In this document: one piece after another, positions 8,207 to 17,381 of the stretch | How positions within the stretch are numbered: position 1 is the first letter of the stretch | Layout: every line of letters begins with the position of its first letter | Origin: Castellaniella sp041677825 | GTDB taxonomy: Bacteria > Pseudomonadota > Gammaproteobacteria > Burkholderiales > Burkholderiaceae_B | NCBI RefSeq assembly: GCF_041677825.1 | Contig: NZ_JBAYPG010000002.1 | Span: forward strand, 1 to 64,000 | Reading direction: 5' to 3' | Length of the DNA: 64,000 nucleotides | Notes under the pieces: model-generated | The model's input: only the letters and a program-made list of their open reading frames with translations | Databases searched by the model: none | What the model was told of the DNA's origin: nothing | Made by a program: the position numbers and the translations under genes

Positions 8207-9001
8207 TCAATCGAGCCGGGCGATGATGCCGGCCAGTTCAGCAGATGCCGCGGGAAACCGTGCCATCACGGCGGGGTCATGCCCCGGAATCACCAGATCG
8301 GCAGAATCAGCCAGGCGATACACCTTTTCGTGGCCCTCGAGCATCTCGCCTACGTTGTAGACAATGGGAAACGGGCGCCGGCCTTCCATGTTGGCGTAAT
8401 AGTGCGAGGCATCCGAAGCCAGCACCAGCCAGCCCTTGCGGGTATGCACCCGCACCACCTGCAGGCCGGCCGTGTGGCCGCCGACCCAGTGCAGCGAAAT
8501 ACCGGGGTACAGGGTCTCGTCGCCATCGTGAAAGACCACGCGCTCCTCGAAGACGCGCAACACGAATTCTGCTACGTCATGCGCCTCGTATGCCGCCCGC
8601 AAGCTGGCATGACGCATGTGCCGCCCGGTTGCAAAGCTGACTTCGCGATCCTGTACGTGAAAGCGCGCGCTGGGGAAGCGATCGAAATTGCCCACGTGGT
8701 CATAATGCAAGTGCGTGATCACCACATCTTCGACCGTCTGTGGCTCGATGCCCAGCAGCGCCAGCGAGGCCACGGGGCAGCGCAGGAATTCGCGGCCGCG
8801 GGCTGCAGCCACCCGGGCATTGAAGCCCGTATCCACCACAAGGACCCGCTCGGGGCCACGCACCACCCAGACGAAATAATCCATGGGCATGGCGTGGTTT
8901 TCATGCGGGTCGCCACCCACGAAGTTGTCGCGAGCAGTACGCTCATGACGCGCATACCGGATGGCATGGACCTCATGCACCGGCAGGTCGGGATGTTTCA
9001 T
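8207..9001 (-). CDS. Metallo-beta-lactamase-fold hydrolase, N-acyl-homoserine-lactonase family
   Basis: 264 residues. The dinuclear metal site is readable: His97, His99, Asp101 and His102 in THLHYDHVG, His176 in VGGHTAG, Asp197 in LASDASHYY and His241 in VIPGHDP. This is the AttM/AiiA/AHL-lactonase-like branch. Known members hydrolyse lactone rings, including quorum signals. In an operon of CoA enzymes, next to a carboxymuconolactone-decarboxylase homologue, a catabolic lactonase or thioesterase is more likely than quorum quenching (inference). No signal peptide is visible, so it should be cytoplasmic. Confidence 0.87.
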   Translation of the reverse strand: MKHPDLPVHEVHAIRYARHERTARDNFVGGDPHENHAMPMDYFVWVVRGPERVLVVDTGFNARVAAARGREFLRCPVASLALLGIEPQTVEDVVITHLHYDHVGNFDRFPSARFHVQDREVSFATGRHMRHASLRAAYEAHDVAEFVLRVFEERVVFHDGDETLYPGISLHWVGGHTAGLQVVRVHTRKGWLVLASDASHYYANMEGRRPFPIVYNVGEMLEGHEKVYRLADSADLVIPGHDPAVMARFPAASAELAGIIARLD

Positions 9002-9016
9002 GGGCGCCCCCTGTGC

Positions 9017-10531
9017 CTAGACGCGAGACGCGGCCATGCGCCGCAGTTTGACCGATACCCGGTAGCGTGCATCGCCGTAGCTGGCGCACAAGCCATCGAG
9101 CACGTCGACAAAGTAACGGGCCCCCATGCGCTCGGCCCACTCGAAGGGGCCACGCGGGTAATTGACGCCAAACCGCATGGCATCGTCGATGCCCTGCGCG
9201 GTGGCGATCCCCGCCAGCCAGGCTTCGGCGGCCTCATTGGCCAGCATTGCCAGCGTCCGCGCCACCACCAGGCCCGGCGTATCATCCAGCACGTGCGCAC
9301 GGATGCCCAGGCCCGCCAGCAGTGCCTGGGCATCTGCAGCGACGGCGGCTGGCGCGCCATCCTGGATGGCAATGCCAAGATCCGTGACAGTGCCGTAGTC
9401 ATCGGCCAGATCGAAAACGACCCAGCCATGATCGGCGCCCCGATCCAGCAGGCTGGCTGGCAGGCCATGGGTCATTTGAAGCGCCGCGCGGCCATACCGG
9501 ATAATGGCCGGCGCGTCTGATTCGCTCACGTGGCATTCGATCCCCAGCGATGTCATCCGCCCCAGCAGGCCGGCAATGGGCGCCAGCCTGCCCGACACCT
9601 GCACCGGCTGACGAAGAGGCGCCGGTGCGAGTGGCGGCGGGCTGGCCACTGGCTGCGCGTCGTCATAGAAACCGCGCCCGGTCTTGCGGCCCAGGCGCCC
9701 CGCAGCCACCAGTTCAGCCTGCAGCAGCGAAGGCCGATAGCGCGGGTCGTTGAAATAGGCCTGGAACGTCGAACGCGTCACGGCCAGATTGACATCATTG
9801 CCAATCAGGTCCATGAGGCGAAACGGACCCATTCTGAAACCGGCACCAGCGGTCAGCAGGACATCGACCTGCTCGGGGCGCGCCGCCCCTTCTTCGACCA
9901 CCCGCAGGGCTTCGGCATAAAACGGCCGGGCCACGCGATTGACGATGAAACCCGGCGTGGAGCGTGCGTGCACCGGCTTTTTTTGCCAGGACAGCGCCGT
10001 GGCATGGATGGTGTCGGCCACCGACGGCGCGGTCTGCAACCCGCTGATCACCTCGACCAGCTTCATCACGGGGGCCGGGTTGAAGAAATGCATGCCCACC
10101 AGCCGTTCCGGGTGCTCGAGCACGGACGCGATGGCCGTGACCGACACCGACGAGGTATTGGTCGCGAAAATGGCCTCTGGCGCCATGGTCGCTTCGAGCT
10201 GGCGAAACAGCGCCTGCTTGGCCTGCAGATCCTCGAAAATGGCCTCGATCACCAGCCCGGCGCGGCCCAGCTGGTCGATGCCAGGCGCGACTTCGATACG
10301 CTCGAGCAGCGCCACGCAGGCGCTGGAGTCCATCCTGCCACGGGCCACACGGGATTCGAGTGCCGCTCGAATGCGCGCGTGTGCGGCCTGCGCCGCCTCG
10401 TGGCTGGCGTCCGCAAGGCGCACCCTGTGGCCCGCGGCCGCGGCCACCTGCGCAATGCCGGCCCCCATGGTACCGGCCCCCACGACTGCGACGATCACAT
10501 CGCGGGCCAGCGCCTGCACGGCCGCGCTCAT
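9017..10531 (-). CDS. 3-hydroxyacyl-CoA dehydrogenase, PaaH-type (first of two)
   Basis: 504 residues. The NAD-binding GAGTMGAG motif is near residues 18-25, followed by the 3HCDH catalytic region (ATNTSSVSVT, GMHFFNPAPVMKLVEV) and a C-terminal domain carrying GPFRLMDLIGNDVN and GRLGRKTGRGFYDD. A further C-terminal domain follows, as in PaaH/PaaC, the 3-hydroxyadipyl-CoA dehydrogenase of phenylacetate degradation. It would oxidise a 3-hydroxyacyl-CoA to 3-oxoacyl-CoA for the thiolase encoded at 23391-24596. Its ATG overlaps the preceding stop by 4 bp (ATGA). A longer frame upstream of 10531 is antisense-like sequence inside the MDR gene and was discarded. Confidence 0.9.
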   Translation of the reverse strand: MSAAVQALARDVIVAVVGAGTMGAGIAQVAAAAGHRVRLADASHEAAQAAHARIRAALESRVARGRMDSSACVALLERIEVAPGIDQLGRAGLVIEAIFEDLQAKQALFRQLEATMAPEAIFATNTSSVSVTAIASVLEHPERLVGMHFFNPAPVMKLVEVISGLQTAPSVADTIHATALSWQKKPVHARSTPGFIVNRVARPFYAEALRVVEEGAARPEQVDVLLTAGAGFRMGPFRLMDLIGNDVNLAVTRSTFQAYFNDPRYRPSLLQAELVAAGRLGRKTGRGFYDDAQPVASPPPLAPAPLRQPVQVSGRLAPIAGLLGRMTSLGIECHVSESDAPAIIRYGRAALQMTHGLPASLLDRGADHGWVVFDLADDYGTVTDLGIAIQDGAPAAVAADAQALLAGLGIRAHVLDDTPGLVVARTLAMLANEAAEAWLAGIATAQGIDDAMRFGVNYPRGPFEWAERMGARYFVDVLDGLCASYGDARYRVSVKLRRMAASRV

Positions 10532-11532
10532 GCGGACGCCTGGCGCACGGTGACCACCGCCTTGCCACGGACCTTGCCCTGCCCGACCAGCGATAGTGCC
10601 TCGGGCAGGGCTTCGAAGCCCACGCTGCGCGCGATGTGCGGCCGCACCTTGCCCTGACGCCACAATTCGAACAGGGCTTGCTGGGCCTCGTGGACCCGCT
10701 CGGGCGTGTAGTCGCGATAGTCGCTCCATTGGATGCCGAGCACAGCGATGTTCTTGACGAGCAGGTAATTGACCTTGATGGTGGGGATCTCGCCGGCGGC
10801 AAAACCAATCACCACCAGGCGGCCGCACCAGGCCAGGGCACGAATGGCGCCCGCAAAGAAATCAGCCCCGAGGGGATCGATCACGATGTCGACCCCACCC
10901 TTTTCGAGCGGCAGGGCGCGGATCTGGTCACGAATGCCGTCGCGCAGGTTGCCACCCGACAGATCAATCGTGTAGTCGGCACCCGATTCGCGCGCCAGGG
11001 CGGCCTCTTCGTCGCCGCGCACCCCTGCAACCACCGTGGCCCCCAGGCCTTTGGCCACCTGGACCGCGGCCAGCCCGATCCCGCCCGCGGCACCACCCAC
11101 CAGCACGGTTTCCCCCGATGCCAGCCGGGCCCGTTCGACCAGGGCGAAGTACGCGGTCTGATAGACCAGCCCCATGGCCGCCGCTTCTGAAAAAGACATG
11201 TCATCCGGCAGGACATACGTCTGCCCGGACAGGGCGAGAGCCTGTTCGGCATACGCCCCTGATTCGACATGACTCAACACCCGATCGCCAGGCCGGATCC
11301 CCTGCACGGCCGAGCCCACCGCACGTACCACGCCTGCCAGATCCTTGCCCGGGGTGAAGGGCAGCGGCTTCAGGAACTGGTACTGGCCCCGCACCACCAG
11401 CACGTCGGGAAAATTCAGGCCGATCGCCTCGACGTCCACCAGGACCTCGTCATTGCCCGGTGCCAGATCATCGAGCTCGTCGATCACCATGGATGAGGGC
11501 TCGCCAAATGCGTGAACCCGATAGCTGCGCAT
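10528..11532 (-). CDS. NADPH:quinone oxidoreductase-family (zinc-free MDR) protein
   Basis: 334 residues of the medium-chain dehydrogenase/reductase superfamily, Qor branch. It has the GroES-like N-terminal domain (GLNFPDVLVVRGQY, PFTPGKDLAGVV) and the nucleotide motif VGGAAGGIGLAAVQVAKG. The structural-zinc cysteines are absent, as in Qor. Relatives reduce quinones or act as enoyl/crotonyl-CoA reductase-like enzymes. It lies between the two 3-hydroxyacyl-CoA dehydrogenase genes, so an enoyl-CoA or enone reduction is plausible (inference). The ATG at 11532 has AGGAGA 7-8 bases upstream. Confidence 0.87.
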   Translation of the reverse strand: MRSYRVHAFGEPSSMVIDELDDLAPGNDEVLVDVEAIGLNFPDVLVVRGQYQFLKPLPFTPGKDLAGVVRAVGSAVQGIRPGDRVLSHVESGAYAEQALALSGQTYVLPDDMSFSEAAAMGLVYQTAYFALVERARLASGETVLVGGAAGGIGLAAVQVAKGLGATVVAGVRGDEEAALARESGADYTIDLSGGNLRDGIRDQIRALPLEKGGVDIVIDPLGADFFAGAIRALAWCGRLVVIGFAAGEIPTIKVNYLLVKNIAVLGIQWSDYRDYTPERVHEAQQALFELWRQGKVRPHIARSVGFEALPEALSLVGQGKVRGKAVVTVRQASA

Positions 11533-11546
11533 AGGTCTTTCTCCTG

Positions 11547-13067
11547 TCAAGATTGTTTCGACGCGCGATCGTGCGCCACTACAGCCCTGCGTGCGGGCCT
11601 GTAGGCCGCCTGGCCCGTCATGCGCCAGATTGCGATGCTGACGTCGTGGTGCCAGGCCAGCCCCCCACGGGTGACCCGCTCGATGGGCCCATCAGGGTAG
11701 CCCAGCCCCAGGCGGCAGGTCTTGTCCATGTCTTCGGCCAGGGCCAGGCCCTCGTCCAGGAAGCGCAGGGCATCATTGTACTTGGGCCGTACCAGCCGGT
11801 CGATGATCCGGCCCGGCCGATCGGCGCACACCACAGTGTCCAGCCCGGCCGCTTCGAACAGCGCGCGCGCCGCTTCGAGCGCCCGGCCATCCGTATGCGG
11901 CTGGCGCACGATTTCCACCAGCCTGGACGGCGCATCGCTGCCATTGCGGTAGCGCGCGAACCCCAGCACATTGGACCCCTCGCGCCCTGAATCCTCGCCA
12001 GTATGATGGCCCAGGCATTCCGTGGTGAGCTCGACCAGCACCGCCGTTCTGGTGGGGTCGGGCTCGTACGCCCCGCCCAGGCACAGGGTGACCTCGGCAG
12101 GCCCGGACGCGGCCCGGTCGAGGAAGGCGTCCCCCTCGGGAAACGAACGGCTGTCGGCCTGCCGAACCACCCGAAAGCCGGGGCTTTCGCGCGCCGGCTC
12201 GCGCACGGTGGTAGTGCCTGCCAGCAGCCCCTGGCCCGATTTCTGGCCCAGCCTGCCGGCCGCCACCATGCGCCGCACCAGGGGCGGCACTGCGGCACGC
12301 GGGTCCAGCGTGATGGGATAGAAGGCCTCGCCCAGGCGCTGCTGCGTATCCATGCCGACCAGATCGAGCAGCGTACAGGGCCCCATCTTGTAGCCCAGCC
12401 CCGAGCAGATGGCCGTATCGATGTCTGCCGGGGTGGCCGTGCCTTCATCGATCAGGCGCAGCACATCGTTATTGAAGGGCACGAGCAGCGCGTTCAGGAT
12501 GAAGCCGGGTTTGTCCTGCGTCTGCACCGGGTTCTGCCCGGCGGCCTCGACCCAGGCCCAGGCAGCCTCGAAGCTCGCATCGGAAGTCTGGATCCCACGC
12601 GACATCTCGACCAGCTTCATGACCTGGGCGGGCAGGCAGAAATGCATGCCCACGACCCGATCCTGGCGCGCACAGCCAGCGGCGATTTCGGAAATCGACA
12701 ACGTCGAGGTGTTGGATGCGAACAGGGTCTCTGGCTTGCACAGCGCATCCAGCTGTGCGAGAAGCTGTTTCTTGATCTCGAGATCCTCGAAGATGGCCTC
12801 GATGACCAGGTCGCAGTCAGCCAGCGCCTCGAGCCGGGTTTCGTCGTGCATGCGTGCCAGGGCAGCTGCGGCCTCCTCGGACGACAGGCGGCCGCGCTGC
12901 ACCGCCTTGTCGAAGAATTTGCCAGCCGCCACCCGAGCCCGCGCCAGCCCTTCGGCCGACTGGTCATGACAGATTGTTTCATATCCGGCACGCGCCGCGA
13001 CCAGCGCAATGCCTGCCCCCATGGTGCCGCCTGCGCCGCAGACAGCCACTTTTTTGATTGCAGTCAT
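11547..13067 (-). CDS. 3-hydroxyacyl-CoA dehydrogenase, PaaH-type (second of two)
   Basis: 506 residues with the same build as the paralogue at 9017-10531: N-terminal GAGGTMGAG, ASNTSTLSISE, GMHFCLPAQVMKLVEM, and GLGYKMGPCTLLDLVG in the C-terminal domain, then a second C-terminal repeat (GYPDGPIERV). In the catalytic neighbourhood the usual HFFNP is HFCLP, an unusual change that may alter substrate choice. Its ATG overlaps the acyl-CoA dehydrogenase stop (ATGA), so translation is probably coupled. Two divergent dehydrogenases in one operon suggest two separate oxidation steps or stereo-isomers (inference). Confidence 0.88.
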   Translation of the reverse strand: MTAIKKVAVCGAGGTMGAGIALVAARAGYETICHDQSAEGLARARVAAGKFFDKAVQRGRLSSEEAAAALARMHDETRLEALADCDLVIEAIFEDLEIKKQLLAQLDALCKPETLFASNTSTLSISEIAAGCARQDRVVGMHFCLPAQVMKLVEMSRGIQTSDASFEAAWAWVEAAGQNPVQTQDKPGFILNALLVPFNNDVLRLIDEGTATPADIDTAICSGLGYKMGPCTLLDLVGMDTQQRLGEAFYPITLDPRAAVPPLVRRMVAAGRLGQKSGQGLLAGTTTVREPARESPGFRVVRQADSRSFPEGDAFLDRAASGPAEVTLCLGGAYEPDPTRTAVLVELTTECLGHHTGEDSGREGSNVLGFARYRNGSDAPSRLVEIVRQPHTDGRALEAARALFEAAGLDTVVCADRPGRIIDRLVRPKYNDALRFLDEGLALAEDMDKTCRLGLGYPDGPIERVTRGGLAWHHDVSIAIWRMTGQAAYRPARRAVVAHDRASKQS

Positions 13068-14230
13068 TTGTTCAGAAAGCTCCGTCCGATGAGTTGCCGG
13101 TGGATCTGGTTGGTGCCCTCCCAGATCTGGGTGATCTTTGCATCGCGCATCAGGCGCTCGGCGCGATAGTCCTGACAATAGCCATAGCCGCCGTGGAACT
13201 GCACGCACTCGGATGCCATGGCCATGGCCAGATCGGAAGCCCGCAGCTTGGCGATGGAGGCCTCGAGCCCCATGTCGTCCACCCCGTCATCGACCAGCTG
13301 GGCCACGTAATCGATCCAGCGCTCGAGCATCAGCAGCTCGCTGGCCAGATCGGCCAGGGTGAACTGATTGCCCTGGAAGCCCAGTATGGACCGGCCGCTT
13401 TGCACGCGCTCGTTGCCATAGGCCACCATATCCTTGAAGGCTGCCCGCGCGATGCCGCGGGCATGGGCAGCCACCGACGGCCTGGACTTGTTCAGCGACG
13501 CAAGCAGGATCGCCAGGCCATCACCCGGCTCACCGAGCAGATTGGCCCGCGGGACCCGGCAGCCCGAGAAGGACAGGCCGCAGGTGGATGAACCGTTATG
13601 CCCCATCTTGCGTTCTTTGGACACCACCTCGAAGCCAGGCGTGCCCTGCTCGAAGATCAGCACCGAAATCGCCCGCCTGGGATCGTCGATGGTCGACCAT
13701 TTTCCGAACAGCAGATAAAGATCGGCGACATCGCCATTGGAGATGAAGATCTTCGAACCATCGACAATGATGTCATCGCCGTCGGGCGTGAAGCGCGTCT
13801 TCATGCCCGTCGCATCCGAACCGGCCGACGGCTCGGTGATCGCCAGTGCGCCCAGGCCACCCCCGGCGATGCGCGGCAGCAGCCGGGCACGCTGCGCGTC
13901 GCTGCCATACTGGATCAGGGGCTTCATGCCATGGAAGGTCGTGGCATAGATGATGCCTGTGGATGCGCAGGCTTCTGAAATGATGGACACGACCTCTATG
14001 TACAGGGCATAGGACATGCCCAGCCCCCCGTACGCCTCGGGCACGAAGAGCATGTTCAGGCCCAGTTCGTTGAGGGCCTGCACGTTTTCCCAGGGAAATT
14101 CGCCCGTGCGATCGATGTCTGCGGCATTTGGCGCGATCACCTCATCGGCCACACGCTGCACCTGCTCGAGAATTTGCCGCTCTTCGGGATCCCAGCGGCG
14201 GCTGCGTGCCAGTTGTTCGAATAGCTTCAT
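13064..14230 (-). CDS. Acyl-CoA dehydrogenase
   Basis: 388 residues, standard length. FAD and substrate motifs are present: LGALAITEPSAGSD, then KIFISNGDVADLYLL. The catalytic base is Glu371 in QIWEGTNQIHR, the position used by medium- and short-chain enzymes. The enzyme introduces the alpha,beta double bond into an acyl-CoA and passes electrons to ETF. It lies in operon order after the SDR gene and before the second 3-hydroxyacyl-CoA dehydrogenase; its start touches the SDR stop (TGATG). This is the first oxidation step of the beta-oxidation spiral that this operon encodes. Confidence 0.93.
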   Translation of the reverse strand: MKLFEQLARSRRWDPEERQILEQVQRVADEVIAPNAADIDRTGEFPWENVQALNELGLNMLFVPEAYGGLGMSYALYIEVVSIISEACASTGIIYATTFHGMKPLIQYGSDAQRARLLPRIAGGGLGALAITEPSAGSDATGMKTRFTPDGDDIIVDGSKIFISNGDVADLYLLFGKWSTIDDPRRAISVLIFEQGTPGFEVVSKERKMGHNGSSTCGLSFSGCRVPRANLLGEPGDGLAILLASLNKSRPSVAAHARGIARAAFKDMVAYGNERVQSGRSILGFQGNQFTLADLASELLMLERWIDYVAQLVDDGVDDMGLEASIAKLRASDLAMAMASECVQFHGGYGYCQDYRAERLMRDAKITQIWEGTNQIHRQLIGRSFLNK

Positions 14231-14934
14231 CAGTGATTGATCCCCTGTGCACCATCGATATAAATGGTTTCACCCGTCAGGAACGGGATGGCTGCGGTCA
14301 GGATGGCGGCCACCAGGCGGGCCACATCTTCGGGCTTGCCCGCCCCCCCGGTCGGCACCCTGGACTTGAGCCACGCCCGGACCTTTTCCCGGGCAAGAAA
14401 ATCCCGGTTCAGGTCGGTTTCGATGTAGCCCGGCGCCACATTCACCACCGCAATGCCGTGACATGCCCACTCGACGGCCATGACGCGGGTCATCGCGGCG
14501 ACGGCTGCCTTCGAGGCGCAATAGGCCAGATTGTCGGGCGCCCCCATGCGGTCAAAGAATGAACCGATATTGACGATGGTACCGCCATGTTCGCGCAGAA
14601 ACGGAAAAGTTTCCCTGGCGGCCACCATGACCGCCGTGGCATTCAGCGCCATCGCACGGTTGAAGTCGGCAACCGTGAGCGTGTCCGCCGAACCCCCCAC
14701 GTGCACCCCGGCATTGTTGACCAGGCCTGCAATCGGACCCTGTGCCGCAATTTCTGCAATGGCATCGCGCACCGCCGCCTCATCGGTCATGTCGCACGTC
14801 AGATGCCGGCCAACCGGCCCGGCACCCGAGCGCGAGAGGCAGACCACGTCCCGGCCCCGCTGGACCAGTTCGGCGGCAATCGCCTGGCCAATCCCCTTGG
14901 ACCCGCCCGTCACAATAAACAAACCTTCAGCCAT
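14230..14934 (-). CDS. Short-chain dehydrogenase/reductase
   Basis: 234 residues, a classical SDR: cofactor motif TGGSKGIG (residues 9-16), NNAG at 73-76, Ser125 in NIGSFF, and Tyr138/Lys142 in AYCASKAAV. The C-terminal PGYIETDLNR stretch is typical of the FabG-like group. It overlaps the enoyl-CoA hydratase gene by 8 bp and the acyl-CoA dehydrogenase start by 1 bp. It probably oxidises a ring or side-chain hydroxyl of the pathway intermediate (inference). A frame extending upstream to 15198 runs through the hydratase gene and has no SDR homology, so it was not used. Confidence 0.9.
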   Translation of the reverse strand: MAEGLFIVTGGSKGIGQAIAAELVQRGRDVVCLSRSGAGPVGRHLTCDMTDEAAVRDAIAEIAAQGPIAGLVNNAGVHVGGSADTLTVADFNRAMALNATAVMVAARETFPFLREHGGTIVNIGSFFDRMGAPDNLAYCASKAAVAAMTRVMAVEWACHGIAVVNVAPGYIETDLNRDFLAREKVRAWLKSRVPTGGAGKPEDVARLVAAILTAAIPFLTGETIYIDGAQGINH

Positions 14935-15697
14935 CCTTGAACTCCGGTGAGCGTTTTTCTTCAAAAGCCCGCATGCCTTCTTCGGCATCTTCGGTACGAT
15001 AAGCCAGCGTCGACAGCTCGGCTTCGAGCTGCAGCCCTTGTTCGATCGGCAGGTCCATGCCGCGCTGCACGGCCCGCCGGGCAAATTCGAGTACTGGCAG
15101 GCTGTAACAGGTGAAGTGGCGCGCGTAGGCCATGCCGGCCGCCAGCAGACCGTCGGCATCGACCACGCGCTGCACCAGGCCGATGCGTTCGGCCTCATCG
15201 GCCTTCACCGAGCGGCCCGTCATGATCATTTCGAGCGCCCGGCCTTCACCCACCAGCCGCGGCAGGCGCTGGGTACCGCCATATCCGGGGATCAGGCCCA
15301 ACTTGACTTCCGGCAGGCCGAACACCGCATTGGGCGTGCACAGGCGGAAAGTGCACGCCAGCGCCAGTTCGAGACCGCCACCAAACGCGTAGCCATTCAC
15401 CAAGGCCACCGAGGCCACCGGCAGGCGATCGAGCCGGGCAAAGATCGCCTGACCCAGTTCGGCACCCCGGCGCTGCGACACCAGATCACGGTGGCGCAGC
15501 TCTTTGATGTCGGCACCCGCACAAAATGCCTTGCTGCCCGCGCCGGTAATCAGCAGCGCCCGGACATCCGACATGCGGGCAACCTCATCCAGCGCATCCC
15601 GGATCTCGCCCAGAATGGCAAATGACAGCGCATTCAAGGCCTGTGGGCGATCGAGCGTCAGGCAGGCAAATTCTTCGATGATGTTCAGATTCACCAT
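14927..15697 (-). CDS. Enoyl-CoA hydratase/isomerase
   Basis: 256 residues of the crotonase family. The oxyanion-hole segment is AFCAGADIKEL. Both catalytic glutamates of true hydratases are present 20 residues apart: Glu110 in GGGLELALAC and Glu130 in FGLPEVKLG. The GYGGTQRLPRLVG motif follows. It should hydrate enoyl-CoA to 3-hydroxyacyl-CoA, linking the acyl-CoA dehydrogenase to the two 3-hydroxyacyl-CoA dehydrogenases of the same operon. It starts 6 bp after the acyl-CoA ligase stop. Confidence 0.92.
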   Translation of the reverse strand: MVNLNIIEEFACLTLDRPQALNALSFAILGEIRDALDEVARMSDVRALLITGAGSKAFCAGADIKELRHRDLVSQRRGAELGQAIFARLDRLPVASVALVNGYAFGGGLELALACTFRLCTPNAVFGLPEVKLGLIPGYGGTQRLPRLVGEGRALEMIMTGRSVKADEAERIGLVQRVVDADGLLAAGMAYARHFTCYSLPVLEFARRAVQRGMDLPIEQGLQLEAELSTLAYRTEDAEEGMRAFEEKRSPEFKDG

Positions 15698-15703
15698 GGG
15701 TGT

Positions 15704-17320
15704 TCATCCTTTGTCTACAACATAACGTACAGGCTCGGGACGAAGGCGCCCGGCCCTGACCTGCTCGGTGAGCGTACGCTTGAGGATTTTTCCGCTGGCC
15801 GTGAGTGGCAGGGACTCGAGCGCGATGAACCATTCGGGCATGTCGAATTTCGACAGGCCTTCGCGGGCCAGATGGGCCAGCATGTCTTCGGCACTCACCT
15901 GCCCGATGACGGCCAGGCAGACCCTTTCGCCCAGACGCTCATCGGGCACCGGGAAGGCCGCCGCCTTGGCGACCGCGCCATGGGCAAGCGCCAGCGATTC
16001 GATTCGCGATGGGTAAATATTGTGGCCGCCACGAATGATCAGGTCCTTGGCACGCCCTTCGATGCGCAGATTGCCTTGCGCATCCAGCGAGCCCAGATCG
16101 CCCGACATCAGGAACCCTCGCCGGTTGAAGGCCCGGTCGGTGGCCTCCTGGTTGCCGAAATATCCCAGCATGAGTGCCGCACCCCGCCCCCCTATTTCAC
16201 CGGTCTGGCCGACCGGCAGTTCGTGCTCGGGATGGTCCGGGTCCCAGATCCGCACCTCGTAGGCCGGCCCCCCGCGCCCACAGGTGGAGATCCAGACGTC
16301 CCTGGGATCGTCCGGATGCGTATACTGGTGCGAGGAGTTTTCTGTCATCCCGTAGATGTTCTGCGGCGTGATGCCCTGATCGGCAAATGCCCTGGCGACG
16401 ATCTCCGGGATGGGCGCGCCGGCCATGTAGAACACGCGAACGGCGCCCATGGCCGACAGGCCGCGCGTCTTTTGTTCGGCCAGGATATCCATCGCATGGG
16501 TGGGCACCCCGAGCACATAGGTGGCTCCGGTTTCGATGATCCAGTCGAGGCGGCTCATGCCATGGGGCGGATCATCCAGTACCAGCGCGGCCCCACTGAC
16601 CAGCCACTGCCCCGCAGCGACCCAGGCGATGTGGTGCGAAAGGGGGCTGAGCGTCAGGATCACATCGTGTTCGGACAGTGACCAGTCATGCGCCAGGCCA
16701 CGTGCATTGGCCAGCAATGTGTTCGAGGAATGCATGACACATTTGGGCTTGCCCGTGGTGCCCGAAGTGAAGGCCAGATAGGCCACGGAATCCGGGTTGT
16801 CGTGCATGTGATCATGCACACCGGTGATGTGCAGTGGAAAAACCTGTGGCCGATACACTTTTTTCAGGAAGGGCAGGCGCGCCAGCATGGCATCGAAGTC
16901 CTGGCTGGCCCGATCGGCCCCCCAGCCATCTTCAGTGATCAGCACCGAGGACTGGAGTTCTGTCAACAGGCTGACAATCTCGGCGCAAGTGTAGCTGCGA
17001 TGCAACGACGGGTTGCACGCTGCGCCAATGCGCGAACAGGCCAGAAAGGCAATGACGGCCTCGACCCGGTTCGACATCCAGAGCGACACGCGATCCCCCG
17101 CCACCAGGCCGCGTTCCAGAAAATCATCCGCCAGCGCATCCACGCGGGCCTTCAGGCTGATCCAGTCGAACTGATTGCTGCCATCGCGCAAGGCTTGCGC
17201 CGACGGCGCTCGCGCCGCATGCCTGCGCATCAGCATGTAGAACGTATCAGGCTGCCAAAGGCCCCGCGCATAGTATTCCCTGCTGGTGGCCGGATCATGC
17301 AGGGTCAGGAAAGGACGCAT
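15704..17320 (-). CDS. AMP-dependent acyl-CoA synthetase/ligase
   Basis: 538 residues of the ANL superfamily. The phosphate loop is LAFTSGTTGKPK (about 182-193), followed by the A5 region YGMTENSSHQY, the A8 hinge DLIIRGGHNIYPSRIE and the C-terminal catalytic lysine in LTASGKILKRTL. It activates a carboxylic acid to its CoA thioester through an acyl-adenylate. The motif spectrum resembles fatty-acyl, cyclohexanecarboxylate or benzoate ligases more than acetyl-CoA synthetase; the substrate is not determinable. It is the second gene of the operon, 61 bp after the CoA-transferase gene. The ATG at 17320 was chosen because upstream codons lie antisense-like inside that gene. Confidence 0.9.
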   Translation of the reverse strand: MRPFLTLHDPATSREYYARGLWQPDTFYMLMRRHAARAPSAQALRDGSNQFDWISLKARVDALADDFLERGLVAGDRVSLWMSNRVEAVIAFLACSRIGAACNPSLHRSYTCAEIVSLLTELQSSVLITEDGWGADRASQDFDAMLARLPFLKKVYRPQVFPLHITGVHDHMHDNPDSVAYLAFTSGTTGKPKCVMHSSNTLLANARGLAHDWSLSEHDVILTLSPLSHHIAWVAAGQWLVSGAALVLDDPPHGMSRLDWIIETGATYVLGVPTHAMDILAEQKTRGLSAMGAVRVFYMAGAPIPEIVARAFADQGITPQNIYGMTENSSHQYTHPDDPRDVWISTCGRGGPAYEVRIWDPDHPEHELPVGQTGEIGGRGAALMLGYFGNQEATDRAFNRRGFLMSGDLGSLDAQGNLRIEGRAKDLIIRGGHNIYPSRIESLALAHGAVAKAAAFPVPDERLGERVCLAVIGQVSAEDMLAHLAREGLSKFDMPEWFIALESLPLTASGKILKRTLTEQVRAGRLRPEPVRYVVDKG

Positions 17321-17381
17321 GATGACTCTCGGGTGACAATGAATATCGGTGATCGTGTACGGTGCGAATGCCTGCGGATGG

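Noticed and set aside
7752..9001. A quorum-quenching locus
   Set aside because: The hydrolase is in the AHL-lactonase family, but there are no luxI/luxR genes and the setting is catabolic, so I prefer a pathway lactonase or thioesterase.
8279..9520. Open frame of 413 codons on the plus strand
   Set aside because: It lies opposite the lactonase-fold and PaaH-type genes, has no recognisable domain and is a typical antisense frame of GC-rich codons.
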